Position numbers and translations under genes: made by a program
Notes under the pieces: model-generated
Told to the model about the DNA's origin: nothing
Seen by the model: the letters and a program-made list of their open reading frames with translations, nothing else
Databases searched by the model: none
NCBI RefSeq assembly: GCF_001675165.1
Contig: NZ_LROS01000033.1
Location: forward strand, 176,822-240,821
Length of the DNA: 64,000 bases
Reading direction: 5' to 3'
Origin: Clostridium ragsdalei P11
GTDB taxonomy: Bacteria; Bacillota; Clostridia; Clostridiales; Clostridiaceae
Part shown: piece by piece, positions 21,214-30,371 of the stretch
How the letters are laid out: every line of letters begins with the position of its first letter
Numbering within the stretch: the stretch's first letter is position 1

Positions 21214-21222
21214 TGTTATAAT
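21214..21222 (+). promoter_or_regulatory. Extended -10 promoter for pfkA-pyk
   Basis: TGTTATAAT is a perfect extended -10 element, about 80 bases upstream of pfkA. The six bases at the usual -35 distance (21194-21199) match poorly. Confidence 0.5.
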
Positions 21223-21304
21223 TATGATTGTAATTGTAGTAAATTAAGTTGGTTTTAACTAAAGCGGGACATAAATAGTCCCTGCGGTCATAGGGGGTGT
21301 GCGT

Positions 21305-22261
21305 ATGAAAACAATAGCTGTATTAACAAGTGGAGGAGATGCTCCTGGAATGAATGCTGCTATAAGGGCAGTAGTGAGAACAGCTCTAGATAAAAACTTA
21401 AACGTAATGGGAATTAAAAGAGGATATAGTGGATTAATGAATGGCGAAATAGTACCCATGCAGAGAAGTAGTGTTGCAGACATTATACAAAGGGGAGGAA
21501 CTATATTAAAAACTGCTAGATCTAAGGAATTTAAAACAGAAGAAGGAAGAAAAAGAGCAGTAAATATATTAAAAACATTTAGGATAGATGGATTAGTAGT
21601 TATAGGTGGAGATGGATCCTTTAGAGGGGCTAATGAATTATCTAAATTAGGAATAGCTACCATAGGATTACCTGGAACTATAGATAATGATTTGGCATAT
21701 ACAGATTTTACTATAGGATTTGATACAGCAGTAAATACCGTTTTAGATGCTATAAATAAGTTAAGAGATACTTCTACTTCCCACGAAAGAGTAAGTATTG
21801 TAGAGGTTATGGGAAGAAATTGTGGAGATATAGCTCTTTATTCGGGACTTGCAGGTGGAGCTGAAAATATAATTTTACCTGAAAAAGGATATGATGAACA
21901 AGAATTGTGTAGAGGTATATTAGAAGCAAAGATGAAAGGGAAAATGCATAATTTAATATTACTTGCAGAAGGTATTGGTGGAGCTGAAGCTTTAGCTGAG
22001 AAGGTTGAGAATATTACTGGTATAGAAACTCGAGCTACAAAACTTGGACATATTCAAAGAGGAGGAAGTCCTACTTGTTCAGATAGAATTTTGGCTTCAA
22101 GATTTGGATATAGGGCTGTTGAATTGTTAGAGCAAGGAAAGTCTTCTAGAGTTGTTGGAACTAGGAATGGTAAAGTTATTGATTTGGATATAGATGAGGC
22201 ATTAAGCCAGCCAAGAAGGTTTGATGAAAAGCTGTATGAAATAGCCTATGCATTAGCCTAG
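21305..22261 (+). CDS. pfkA: ATP-dependent 6-phosphofructokinase
   Basis: PfkA phosphorylates fructose-6-phosphate in the committing step of glycolysis. ATP-binding [10 protein letters not shown] is at the N terminus, and the GGDGSFRGA loop is near residue 100. The catalytic TIDND motif is near 123-127, followed by IGFDTA. The length of 318 residues is typical of the bacterial allosteric tetramer. I chose the ATG at 21305, 7 bases after a GGGGG site; the in-frame GTG at 21299 is too close. It is followed by pyk, giving the conserved pfkA-pyk pair. Confidence 0.97.
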   Translation: MKTIAVLTSGGDAPGMNAAIRAVVRTALDKNLNVMGIKRGYSGLMNGEIVPMQRSSVADIIQRGGTILKTARSKEFKTEEGRKRAVNILKTFRIDGLVVIGGDGSFRGANELSKLGIATIGLPGTIDNDLAYTDFTIGFDTAVNTVLDAINKLRDTSTSHERVSIVEVMGRNCGDIALYSGLAGGAENIILPEKGYDEQELCRGILEAKMKGKMHNLILLAEGIGGAEALAEKVENITGIETRATKLGHIQRGGSPTCSDRILASRFGYRAVELLEQGKSSRVVGTRNGKVIDLDIDEALSQPRRFDEKLYEIAYALA

Positions 22262-22302
22262 ATAATATTTTAAACCAATTTTGTGTTAAGGAGTGTGTTA
22301 CT

Positions 22303-24060
22303 ATGCAAAAAACTAAGATGATTTTTACTATTGGACCTGCAAGTGGTTCAGAAGAGGTTTTGTCAGAGCTTATTGAAGCTGGAATGAACGTATCAAGACA
22401 TAATTTTTCTCACGGAGATCATGAAGAACATGAGAAGAGAATAAATATGGTAAAAAAACTTAGAGAAAAATACAATAAGCCAATAGCAATAATGCTTGAT
22501 ACAAAGGGACCTGAGATAAGAACAGGTGATTTTAAGGAAGATAAGGCAGAATTGAAAGAAGGACAGCAGTTCGCTGTTTATTGTGGAGAAGATATTTTAG
22601 GCGATGAGACTAAATGCTCTATAACTTATGCTGAATTGAGCAATGATGTAAAAAAGGGCGACAGTATACTTATCGATGATGGTCTAGTTGGACTTGAAGT
22701 TGAAAGTGTTGAAGCAAATAAAATAAATTGTACAGTTAAAAATAGCGGGGCAGTTGGCAATCATAAGGGTGTAAATGTACCTGGAGTTTCTATATCTATC
22801 CCTGCTATAACTGAAAAAGATAAAGATGATTTGAAATTTGGATGTTATATGGAAGTAGATATGGTAGCTGCATCCTTTATAAGAAAAGCAGCTGATGTTA
22901 TGGCTATAAGAAAAGTACTTGAAGCAAATGGAGGACAAGATATACAGATATTTTCTAAAATAGAGAGTCAAGAAGGCGTTGACAACATAGATGAAATAGT
23001 AAAATTTTCTGATGGGATAATGGTAGCAAGGGGAGATATGGGAGTAGAAATTCCTATAGAAAAAGTACCAATGATTCAGAAATTTATAATAGAAAAATGT
23101 AATAAGGCAGGAAAACCTGTTATAACTGCTACGCAGATGCTTGATTCTATGATAAGAAATCCTAGACCTACAAGAGCAGAAGCTTCTGATATAGCTAATG
23201 CTATATTTGATGGTACAGATGCTATAATGCTAAGTGGAGAATCTGCTAATGGAAAATATCCTGTGGAAGCTGCTAAAACTATGGCAAGGATAGCCAAGAG
23301 AGCAGAGGAGCAAATTAACTATGACTCTTTGCTTGAGAAAAAGAGAGAAGCACATATACAGAATGTACCAAATGCTATAAGCCTTGCTGCATGTACTACG
23401 GCTTCGGAACTAAAAGCTTCTGCTATAATAACAGCTACTCAAAGCGGCAATACTGCTAGAATGGTTTCAAAATACAGACCAGGATGTCATGTTATAGCTG
23501 TAACTCCAAGTGGTAAAGTAGCCAGGGGACTTGCTTTAAATTGGGGCGTATTTCCAATACTTGCCAAAAAAGTAGAGTCTACAGATGAAATGATAGAAAA
23601 TTCTGTTGAAATAGCTTTGAGAAGTGGATATGTAAAAAAAGGAGACCTGGTAATCATAGCAGCAGGTATACCTGTAAGTTATTCAGGAACTACCAATATG
23701 CTTAAAGTTCATATAGTAGGAGATATACTAGCTCAGGGAAGAGGCTCAGGGATTAGACCGGGTTATGGAACTGCAAAGATAGTAAGTAGTCCGAAAGAAG
23801 CAGATGAAGTAGTTGAAAAGGACGATATTTTAGTAGTTAAAGATTTGGATAAAGGATATATTAATATTTTGGATAGAGTTGCAGGAATCATATCAGAAAA
23901 AGGTGGCTTAACTTCTCACCTTGCTATTGAATGTCTTACAAGAGAAATACCTATTATTTGCAATGCAGGAGGTGCTACTGAAATATTAAAGACAGGCACA
24001 TTTATTACTATGGACGTCATAAGAGGAATAGTATATAATGGCAGAGTAAATATAATGTAG
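22303..24060 (+). CDS. pyk: Pyruvate kinase with C-terminal PEP-utiliser domain
   Basis: Pyk converts phosphoenolpyruvate and ADP to pyruvate and ATP. The barrel has the active-site MLDTKGPEIRTG segment near residue 65 and a MVARGDMGVEI segment near 245. At 585 residues it has the extra C-terminal domain found in Bacillus-type enzymes, related to PEP-utilising mobile domains. This includes a GGLTSHLAIECLTREIPII segment with His539 where the phosphohistidine domain is expected. A TAAGGAG site precedes the ATG. Confidence 0.97.
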   Translation: MQKTKMIFTIGPASGSEEVLSELIEAGMNVSRHNFSHGDHEEHEKRINMVKKLREKYNKPIAIMLDTKGPEIRTGDFKEDKAELKEGQQFAVYCGEDILGDETKCSITYAELSNDVKKGDSILIDDGLVGLEVESVEANKINCTVKNSGAVGNHKGVNVPGVSISIPAITEKDKDDLKFGCYMEVDMVAASFIRKAADVMAIRKVLEANGGQDIQIFSKIESQEGVDNIDEIVKFSDGIMVARGDMGVEIPIEKVPMIQKFIIEKCNKAGKPVITATQMLDSMIRNPRPTRAEASDIANAIFDGTDAIMLSGESANGKYPVEAAKTMARIAKRAEEQINYDSLLEKKREAHIQNVPNAISLAACTTASELKASAIITATQSGNTARMVSKYRPGCHVIAVTPSGKVARGLALNWGVFPILAKKVESTDEMIENSVEIALRSGYVKKGDLVIIAAGIPVSYSGTTNMLKVHIVGDILAQGRGSGIRPGYGTAKIVSSPKEADEVVEKDDILVVKDLDKGYINILDRVAGIISEKGGLTSHLAIECLTREIPIICNAGGATEILKTGTFITMDVIRGIVYNGRVNIM

Positions 24061-24088
24061 TTATATTTTTGCATATATAAAATATTTA

Positions 24089-24118
24089 TTGAAATTTAAC
24101 ATGACTTTAATGTATAAT
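24089..24118 (+). promoter_or_regulatory. Sigma-A promoter upstream of rlmD
   Basis: TTGAAA at 24089-24094 and TATAAT at 24113-24118 are separated by 18 bases. Transcription should begin near 24125, which places a terminator 50-80 bases into the transcript. Confidence 0.65.
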
Positions 24119-24176
24119 ATAACAATATGTGGCTAAAATTATATAACAGAGAAAGTAAGACAACTGATTCTATTTT

Positions 24177-24204
24177 TTGCACCTTTGCGGGTGCAATTTT
24201 TTTT
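24177..24204 (+). terminator. Terminator or attenuator in the rlmD leader
   Basis: A 7-base perfect stem (TTGCACC/GGTGCAA) with a 6-base loop is followed by eight T. It lies between the promoter at 24089-24118 and the rlmD start at 24298. It would end a transcript of about 80 nucleotides unless read through. Confidence 0.8.
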
Positions 24205-24297
24205 GTACAAAGTGCTTTTTTAATTGTATACTGTACTTATGGAAATTTTGAATGACAAATTGGATTAGTTTTAGATTTTGTTTAAGTAGGTGAATAT

Positions 24298-25728
24298 ATG
24301 AGTGAAAAAATAGAAAAAAATAAAGAATATATAATTGAAATAGATGGCATGGGATACCAGGGAGAGGGAGTTGGAAAGGTAGACGGGTTTACAATTTTTA
24401 TACAGGGAGCTATTCAGGGAGAGAAGGTAAAGGTAAAAGTCATAAAGGTAAATAAAAATTTTGCTTTTGGAAAATTAGTAGAGGTACTTGAACCATCTCA
24501 TTATAGAGCAAATCCACTTTGCAGTATATATAAAAGATGTGGTGGATGCCAACTTCAGCATATGTCCTATGAAGGTCAGCTTGACTTCAAAAAAAAGAGA
24601 GTAAAAGACTGCTTAGAGAGAATAGGAAAATTTGCAGTAGAGGAACAGGATAAAATATTTAGAGATAATGTTTTAGAGAAAAGCAGCGAAGATACTTCAG
24701 TAAAATTATATAACACTATAGGTATGACAAATCCCTATAGATATAGAAATAAAGTACAATTGCCAGTAGGTAGATGTAATAAAAAGATAAATATAGGATT
24801 TTATGCAAAATCAAGTCATGAAATAATAGATATGGAAAGCTGTCTTATTCAGAACGAAACTTCAGATAAAATAGTGAAGCTCATGAGAGATTGGATTGAA
24901 AAGTATAATGTAGAGCCTTATGATGAAAAAACAGGCAGAGGTACTATAAAACATATAATAACTAGAAAAGGATTTGCTACAGGTGAAGTTATGCTGGTAA
25001 TTGTAACTTTTACTGAAAACTTGCCTCATAAAAAGGAAATTGTAGAACTTATGTGTAAGAATGTACCTGGAATAAAGAGTATAGTACATAATATAAATAA
25101 TAATAAAACGAATGTGATATTAGGTAAAAAATGTGTAAACCTGTGGGGACAGGATACTATAAGGGATACTATAGGTAATTTTAAATTCAATATATCCCCT
25201 CTTTCATTTTTTCAGGTAAATCCTATTCAAACGGAAGTGCTTTACAATAAAGCATTGGAATATGCAGGCTTAAGCGGGAATGAAGTTGTATTTGATGCTT
25301 ATTGTGGTACAGGAACTATATCTTTGTTTTTATCTCAAAAGGCAAAAAAGGTATATGGTGTGGAGATAATCGATGAAGCCATAAAAAATGCCAGAATAAA
25401 TGCTGAAGAGAATGGGGTAAATAATGTAGAGTTTATAACGGGAAAGTCTGAAGTGGTGATACCAGAACTTATAAGCAAAGGAATAAAGGCTGATGTGGTA
25501 GTGGTTGATCCCCCAAGAAAGGGATGTGATACTGGGCTCCTCAAGGCAATTGCAGGCATGGCACCAAGGACTGTGGTTTATGTGTCCTGTGATCCTGCAA
25601 CCCTTGCAAGGGATTTAGCAGTCTTGAGGGAACTTGGATATATGACTAAGGAAGTTCAGCCTGTGGATATGTTTGCACAGACAGCTCACGTGGAGTGTGT
25701 AGTTAAGCTAATCAAGGTAAATCAATAG
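24298..25728 (+). CDS. rlmD: 23S rRNA (uracil-5-)-methyltransferase, RlmD/RumA family
   Basis: This SAM-dependent enzyme makes 5-methyluridine in 23S rRNA. An N-terminal TRAM domain covers about residues 1-62. The iron-sulfur ligands Cys75, Cys81 and Cys84 show the C-x5-C-x2-C pattern, with a fourth Cys later. The SAM-binding [15 protein letters not shown] segment is near 330. The [10 protein letters not shown] motif and the nucleophile Cys in [12 protein letters not shown] follow. Gram-positive members may modify two uridines (RlmCD activity), which cannot be told from sequence. The ATG has TAGGTG 6 bases upstream. Confidence 0.93.
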   Translation: MSEKIEKNKEYIIEIDGMGYQGEGVGKVDGFTIFIQGAIQGEKVKVKVIKVNKNFAFGKLVEVLEPSHYRANPLCSIYKRCGGCQLQHMSYEGQLDFKKKRVKDCLERIGKFAVEEQDKIFRDNVLEKSSEDTSVKLYNTIGMTNPYRYRNKVQLPVGRCNKKINIGFYAKSSHEIIDMESCLIQNETSDKIVKLMRDWIEKYNVEPYDEKTGRGTIKHIITRKGFATGEVMLVIVTFTENLPHKKEIVELMCKNVPGIKSIVHNINNNKTNVILGKKCVNLWGQDTIRDTIGNFKFNISPLSFFQVNPIQTEVLYNKALEYAGLSGNEVVFDAYCGTGTISLFLSQKAKKVYGVEIIDEAIKNARINAEENGVNNVEFITGKSEVVIPELISKGIKADVVVVDPPRKGCDTGLLKAIAGMAPRTVVYVSCDPATLARDLAVLRELGYMTKEVQPVDMFAQTAHVECVVKLIKVNQ

Positions 25729-25760
25729 ATTTGCGTAAATTAAATATGAAAATTTGGCTG

Positions 25761-25803
25761 TTTGCCACCCATTTGCCACCGCGTTTATTTTCTGGGTGGC
25801 AAA
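25761..25803. terminator. Bidirectional terminator between rlmD and the regulator
   Basis: TTTGCCACCCA at 25761-25771 pairs over 11 bases with 25793-25803. A second direct copy of TTTGCCACC at 25772-25780 can pair with the same right arm, so two alternative stems exist. The genes on both sides converge here. Confidence 0.7.
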
Positions 25804-25870
25804 TTATTTTATATTAGAAATAACAGATTCTAATATGCCCTTTCCCAAAAATAGATAGTTTGCAGAACAT

Positions 25871-27658
25871 CTATTTAGATTTAATTAAACGCCACAATGT
25901 AGTTCGACTGATTTTGAGACTTTCAGCAGCCTTGGTTTGATTTCCGTTACACATCTCAATTACCTTTAGTGCAATATTTTTGTCAATTTCACTAAGAGGA
26001 CGAGATAGGTCTAATAGCTTTGCAGAATATTTAGAATTGAAAGAAGTTGAAAAAATAGTTTTCTCTTTACTTAAGACTTCTTTTACCTCATCAGAAGAAA
26101 TATATTGACCTTTAGTTATTATAGTGAGATTTTGAATAACCCGAGTAAATTGCGTATAGTTATAAGGCCATGAAAATTCGCAAAGCATCTGTATTGCATC
26201 TGGCGTGATTCCTAAAATTTGTTTTCCAGTAGATATATTTAATTTGTTAAGATATAGTTTTACAATTGAATCTATGCGCGCTGGATCATCTCTTAATGCT
26301 GGTAAAGTGATTATAAAACAATGCAGGTGATTTATAAATGCCATCATATTTGAATCAAGTGTTCCGCTAGAAGAACTTATACATGAAAGTAAAACTCTAT
26401 TTCTTTTACAAATTTCCATATCTGTCATGGCAATTAAAAGCTCTTTTTGTCGCTGATGACTTAAAGCATTTACATTTTTTATAAAGATAGTGTTACCAGA
26501 ATCACATAAAGGTGAATTATGATTATTTAAAATGTAATCCCATATTTTATCACTTAATAAAGTACAATCAACTTCTATAAATGGTTGCTTAACTGAAGGA
26601 CTGTTTAAATAGATAGCCTTAGCAATTTGCTTTTTTCCTGTACCGTCTTCACCAGAAATCATAACAGGATAAAAATTTTGATTTACTTGGTCAATGGTGC
26701 TGTTAAGTTTATCGATTGAATCAACTATACTATAAGCACTATTGAAATAATCTGCTTCTACTTCTTTACTGCTACTGTAATTGATACCGCATTTGTTGCC
26801 AGATAGTGGAGGCTTACTAACAGAAAAATAGAAAGCTATATATTCAAATTCGTCAGAGAGAATTCTCTGTCCTTGAATAGAATAAAGCAAGTTATTTTGA
26901 CGATGTAAGAAATGACGTTTTCCAGTTGGAAGAACTTCATCTATTTTTTTATGAAGTGTATCTAAAATATCCGTATCATTATCTGAAAGTGTAGAATAAA
27001 ATAATTTCCCATCATTTGTAAAAACTACTGTTTTGGCATCTCTTCCATGGATAAGTTGTCTTAAAAAGTGATTTTCAGATCTCATATTAGTATAGTTATT
27101 ACAATAAAAGACAGAAGTATCAAATGCAGCACGAATACTTTCAATTCCCGATGTAATTAAAAATGCATTCATACCAAATTTTCTGGCAGTTGTATAGGTA
27201 ATCATATCACAAAGAATAGCATGGTAACCAGTATCTTTTAAATTCTGTAGAATTGAAATATCTTCATCTGTAGAATTTATAGTAAATATGTCAATTTCAT
27301 ATGGCAATAATTCCATTAAAGATAAAAGATTTTTTGTAATATTTGGGAAACCAACTACTGCAACTTTTTTTGTATCAGCATCTGATAATTTTAGAGTACG
27401 TAAAATATCATAAATAGATGTGTTAATTTCAATTACAGGCAGTGAAACTGACTGTTGAAGTAATTTAGCAGTACCGCCTCGTGATATAATAACGTCGTAG
27501 TTTCCGTGAAAATTATTTTGAGCAATTTCCACTCCTTTTTTTAAATCTCCAACTGTAATTGTCAAATCTATATTGGGATAATCTTTTGAGATCTTAATTA
27601 GTAAAGGCTCCATACTGGAATATGGTGCAATGGCTAAAATTCTTATTTTAGATGACAT
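25871..27658 (-). CDS. PrpR-type regulator with degenerate AAA+ domain
   Basis: The domains in order are an N-terminal PrpR sensor domain (about residues 5-175), a PAS-like linker (about 200-285), an AAA+ domain (about 310-530), and a Fis-type helix-turn-helix (about 555-595, ending in NQTKAAESLKISRTTLWRLI). Walker A GEDGTGKK is at 336-343. The GAFTGA loop that contacts sigma-54 is missing, and the segment before Walker B is about 30 residues short. Walker B reads NTIFIKNV where canonical activators have an acidic DE pair, and sensor II has lost its GNVREL arginine. I infer a regulator that does not drive sigma-54 promoters. It is divergent from the catabolic operon. AAGGAGAG precedes its ATG. 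Confidence 0.85.
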   Translation of the reverse strand: MSSKIRILAIAPYSSMEPLLIKISKDYPNIDLTITVGDLKKGVEIAQNNFHGNYDVIISRGGTAKLLQQSVSLPVIEINTSIYDILRTLKLSDADTKKVAVVGFPNITKNLLSLMELLPYEIDIFTINSTDEDISILQNLKDTGYHAILCDMITYTTARKFGMNAFLITSGIESIRAAFDTSVFYCNNYTNMRSENHFLRQLIHGRDAKTVVFTNDGKLFYSTLSDNDTDILDTLHKKIDEVLPTGKRHFLHRQNNLLYSIQGQRILSDEFEYIAFYFSVSKPPLSGNKCGINYSSSKEVEADYFNSAYSIVDSIDKLNSTIDQVNQNFYPVMISGEDGTGKKQIAKAIYLNSPSVKQPFIEVDCTLLSDKIWDYILNNHNSPLCDSGNTIFIKNVNALSHQRQKELLIAMTDMEICKRNRVLLSCISSSSGTLDSNMMAFINHLHCFIITLPALRDDPARIDSIVKLYLNKLNISTGKQILGITPDAIQMLCEFSWPYNYTQFTRVIQNLTIITKGQYISSDEVKEVLSKEKTIFSTSFNSKYSAKLLDLSRPLSEIDKNIALKVIEMCNGNQTKAAESLKISRTTLWRLIKSK

Positions 27659-27709
27659 TTTATATCTCTCCTTATAATTATATGTTCAAATATGAAATAC
27701 TTATGTAAC

Positions 27710-27752
27710 AATATTATAATATTTCATCAATAAATACAATATATTATAATAT
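27710..27752. promoter_or_regulatory. Paired palindromes / divergent -10 region
   Basis: A 14-base perfect palindrome AATATTATAATATT lies at 27710-27723, and a second core ATATTATAATAT at 27741-27752. Their centres are 30 bases apart, about three helical turns. The two sites also form a 16-base inverted repeat with each other. Each contains TATAAT on both strands, so they may be operators, divergent -10 boxes, or both. No TGGCAC-N5-TTGC sigma-54 promoter is visible in the divergent region. Confidence 0.45.
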
Positions 27753-27761
27753 TGTTTCAAA

Positions 27762-27794
27762 ATTAAACGAAAAATGTGGACGTTTTCATTTAAT
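27762..27794. promoter_or_regulatory. Dyad overlapping a possible cre site
   Basis: A 12-base stem with one mismatch lies at 27762-27773 and 27783-27794. Overlapping it, TGTGGACGTTTTCA at 27775-27788 matches 12 of 14 positions of the catabolite-responsive element consensus. Placement downstream of the candidate -10 would fit CcpA repression of a sugar-acid operon. Both readings are tentative. Confidence 0.3.
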
Positions 27795-27919
27795 GGAATT
27801 ATAAGTTCTGATATTATAAGGGCATAAAGAACACGGCATAATGTCCATGAAATCTTTATTAAATATTTTATTTTTATTAATAGAAATCATTACATTAATT
27901 GGAGGAGGCCTTACATTAC

Positions 27920-29200
27920 ATGGTTAAACTATTGATAATAGCAGATGATTTTACAGGAGCACTAGATACAGGTGTGCAGTTCACACTTAGTGGTGCTGTA
28001 ACATATGTGATAGTTGATTCTCAAATCAATTACACTAAAATAGAGTCAAATGTGGAAGTATTAGTAATTGATGCAGAGACTCGCCATCTTGATAAGGCAG
28101 AAGCGTATCAAAAAGTATTTTCAATTGTAAAACAAGCAACTGAAATCGGGATTTCATATATTTATAAAAAAACTGATTCTGCTTTGCGTGGAAATATTGG
28201 TGCAGAACTTACGGCGGCAATGCTGGCAAGTAAATCAAAACACATTCATTTTATTCCTGCATTTCCGAAAATGGGTCGCACTACTGTAAATGGTGTACAT
28301 TATATAAATGGAATTCCAGTTGCTCAAAGCATTTTTGGTCAGGACCCTTTTGAGCCGGTTTGTTACTCAGATGTAAAGGAAATTATTAATTCTCAGTCTG
28401 AGCTTCCAGTTCACATTATGAGCGCAGATATTTCAGAATCATGTGAATCAACAGAAGGAATCATAGTGTATGATTCGAGTTGTGATCAGGATATCAAAAA
28501 TATTGCTGAAAAGCTTAATAAAAAGGATGAAATGCATCTAATAGCTGGTTGTGCAGGATTAGCGTCTATATTATCACAGATTCTTCAGCTTGGAAGTGAG
28601 AGACCGCGAATACCTGAAATAAAACCCAATATGCTTGTAGCATGTGGCAGTGTTAATCCAGTTTCAGTTGCTCAATGCAATGATGCAAAGTGTAAGGGAA
28701 TACCATATTTTAGACTTACTCCAGAGCAAAAGCTGAACACTGATTGGGCAGAAAACTGTGATGCAGATGAATTTATTCAGAATTTGTATGATTCTAGTGA
28801 AAATAATCATATGGTCATTCTTGATACAAACGATATGGAAGGCACTGAGAGCACAACTGCTTATGCACAGAAAAAAGGAATTTCAACTGAACAGATGCGT
28901 ACACATATTATATCTAGCATGGGCAAGATTTTGAAGCGGTTAATTGACAAAGGATGTGATAGTACCATTTTCATTATGGGGGGAGATTCACTCATTGGAT
29001 TTGCACGTGAGACTGGTATTAAAGGTATATTTCCTGTATGTGAAATGGATTGTGGAGTTGTGCTGTCACAGCTTAATTATAATGGAAAGATGCTAAATGT
29101 AATTTCAAAATCTGGTGGATTTGGTAAAGAAACTATATTTAGCGATTTATCAAAAATGCTTTTAAGATTAAATGAGGGGAAGGAAGTTATAAAATGTTAG
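27920..29200 (+). CDS. Four-carbon acid sugar kinase family protein (DUF1537)
   Basis: The N-terminal LLIIADDFTGALDTGVQF signature identifies the DUF1537 kinase family. Characterised members phosphorylate four-carbon sugar acids such as D-threonate, D-erythronate or 3-oxo-tetronate at the 4-position. The protein has about 426 residues in two domains. The C-terminal nucleotide-binding domain includes a FIMGGDSLIGF segment and a SKSGGFG segment. I chose the ATG at 27920 because an in-frame TTG at 27899 lies before the GGAGGAGG site. The PdxA2-type gene three positions downstream is the classical partner. The exact substrate is unknown. Confidence 0.9.
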   Translation: MVKLLIIADDFTGALDTGVQFTLSGAVTYVIVDSQINYTKIESNVEVLVIDAETRHLDKAEAYQKVFSIVKQATEIGISYIYKKTDSALRGNIGAELTAAMLASKSKHIHFIPAFPKMGRTTVNGVHYINGIPVAQSIFGQDPFEPVCYSDVKEIINSQSELPVHIMSADISESCESTEGIIVYDSSCDQDIKNIAEKLNKKDEMHLIAGCAGLASILSQILQLGSERPRIPEIKPNMLVACGSVNPVSVAQCNDAKCKGIPYFRLTPEQKLNTDWAENCDADEFIQNLYDSSENNHMVILDTNDMEGTESTTAYAQKKGISTEQMRTHIISSMGKILKRLIDKGCDSTIFIMGGDSLIGFARETGIKGIFPVCEMDCGVVLSQLNYNGKMLNVISKSGGFGKETIFSDLSKMLLRLNEGKEVIKC

Positions 29201-30354
29201 AAAAATATAATCTAAAAATGCCACATGTTGTATATAGTGGTGAAAATTCATTAGAAAATATAAAAACAATTATTTTAGAAAATAAAGTAAATAAGTTAGC
29301 TGTTTTTACAGACAAAGGAATTGAAAGTGCAGGTTTATTAGATTATCCTATGAACTTTGTGAATGCAACAGGAGTTGAAGTAACTATACTTGATGATCTA
29401 CCACCTGAACCTACATATAGTCAAGCACAAAAGCTTGTAGATGAATTTAAGGCAAGTAAAGCTGATTTTATTATGGCAGTAGGCGGAGGCAGTGTTATGG
29501 ATACTGCAAAGCTTGCTAGCATACTTGCAACAGATGATTATGGAGTTCATGAATTATTAGATGAACCTAAATTAGCTAAAAAGTGTATAAAGACTTTGAT
29601 GATACCCACAACAGCTGGAACTGGAGCTGAAGCTACACCTAATGCAATCGTGGCAGTTCCTGAGAAAGAATTAAAGATAGGTATAGTAAATGAAGAAATC
29701 ATTGCAGATTATGTTATTTTAGATGCAATTATGATTAAAAAGTTACCTAGAAAAATTGCAGCTGCTACTGGTGTAGATGCATTAGCTCATGCTATTGAGT
29801 GCTTTACTGGAAACAAGGCAAATCCTTTCAGTGATATTTTTGCTCTAGAAGCTTTGGATATGATTCTTAATAATATTGTTAAGGCCTGTGATGATGCTGA
29901 AGCAATGAGTGCTAAAAATAAAATGCAAATTGCAAGTTTTTACGCAGGAGTTGCAATAACAGCTTCAGGAACAACAGCTGTACATGCTTTAAGTTATCCA
30001 CTTGGTGGTAAATATCATATTGCTCATGGCGTATCTAATGCGATTCTTTTGGTACCTGTAATGAGATTTAATGAACCAGTGTGTCGCGCAAAATTTGCTG
30101 AAGCATATGACAGATGTGTTCATGGAGAAAAAAATTGCACTACTGTGGAAGAAAAAAGTGAATTTATGATTAAACAGTTTGAAAAAATTGTAAAGCATTT
30201 GGATATTCCAACGAGTCTATCTACTTTTGATGTACCAGCATCTGATTTGGATCTTTTAGTTGATGCAGGAATGCAGGTTACACGTTTACTAGATAATAAT
30301 ATGCGTAAAGTTACTTCAGAAGATGCCCGTGCATTATATAAACAAATTCTATAA
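29194..30354 (+). CDS. Iron-containing (group III) alcohol dehydrogenase
   Basis: This 386-residue NAD(P)-dependent dehydrogenase has the GGGSVMDTAK nucleotide-binding motif near residue 98 and the PTTAGTGAEATP segment near 138. Metal ligands match the FucO family: Asp195, His199, His264 and His278. The start overlaps the kinase stop by 7 bases, so the two are translationally coupled. In this operon it probably oxidises a hydroxyl group of the substrate or reduces an aldehyde released by the aldolase. It could also reduce a short aldehyde such as glycolaldehyde or lactaldehyde. Confidence 0.93.
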   Translation: MLEKYNLKMPHVVYSGENSLENIKTIILENKVNKLAVFTDKGIESAGLLDYPMNFVNATGVEVTILDDLPPEPTYSQAQKLVDEFKASKADFIMAVGGGSVMDTAKLASILATDDYGVHELLDEPKLAKKCIKTLMIPTTAGTGAEATPNAIVAVPEKELKIGIVNEEIIADYVILDAIMIKKLPRKIAAATGVDALAHAIECFTGNKANPFSDIFALEALDMILNNIVKACDDAEAMSAKNKMQIASFYAGVAITASGTTAVHALSYPLGGKYHIAHGVSNAILLVPVMRFNEPVCRAKFAEAYDRCVHGEKNCTTVEEKSEFMIKQFEKIVKHLDIPTSLSTFDVPASDLDLLVDAGMQVTRLLDNNMRKVTSEDARALYKQIL

Positions 30355-30371
30355 TAAAGGGAGTTTTAAAA

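Noticed and set aside
25761..25803. Phage attachment site or direct-repeat insertion scar
   Set aside because: The repeated TTTGCCACC stands out, but both copies fit the arms of a terminator between convergent genes and no integrase or tRNA is near.
27659..27919. Sigma-54 promoter for the catabolic operon
   Set aside because: Expected next to a PrpR-type activator, but no TGGCAC-N5-TTGC sequence is present, which agrees with the regulator lacking the GAFTGA loop.
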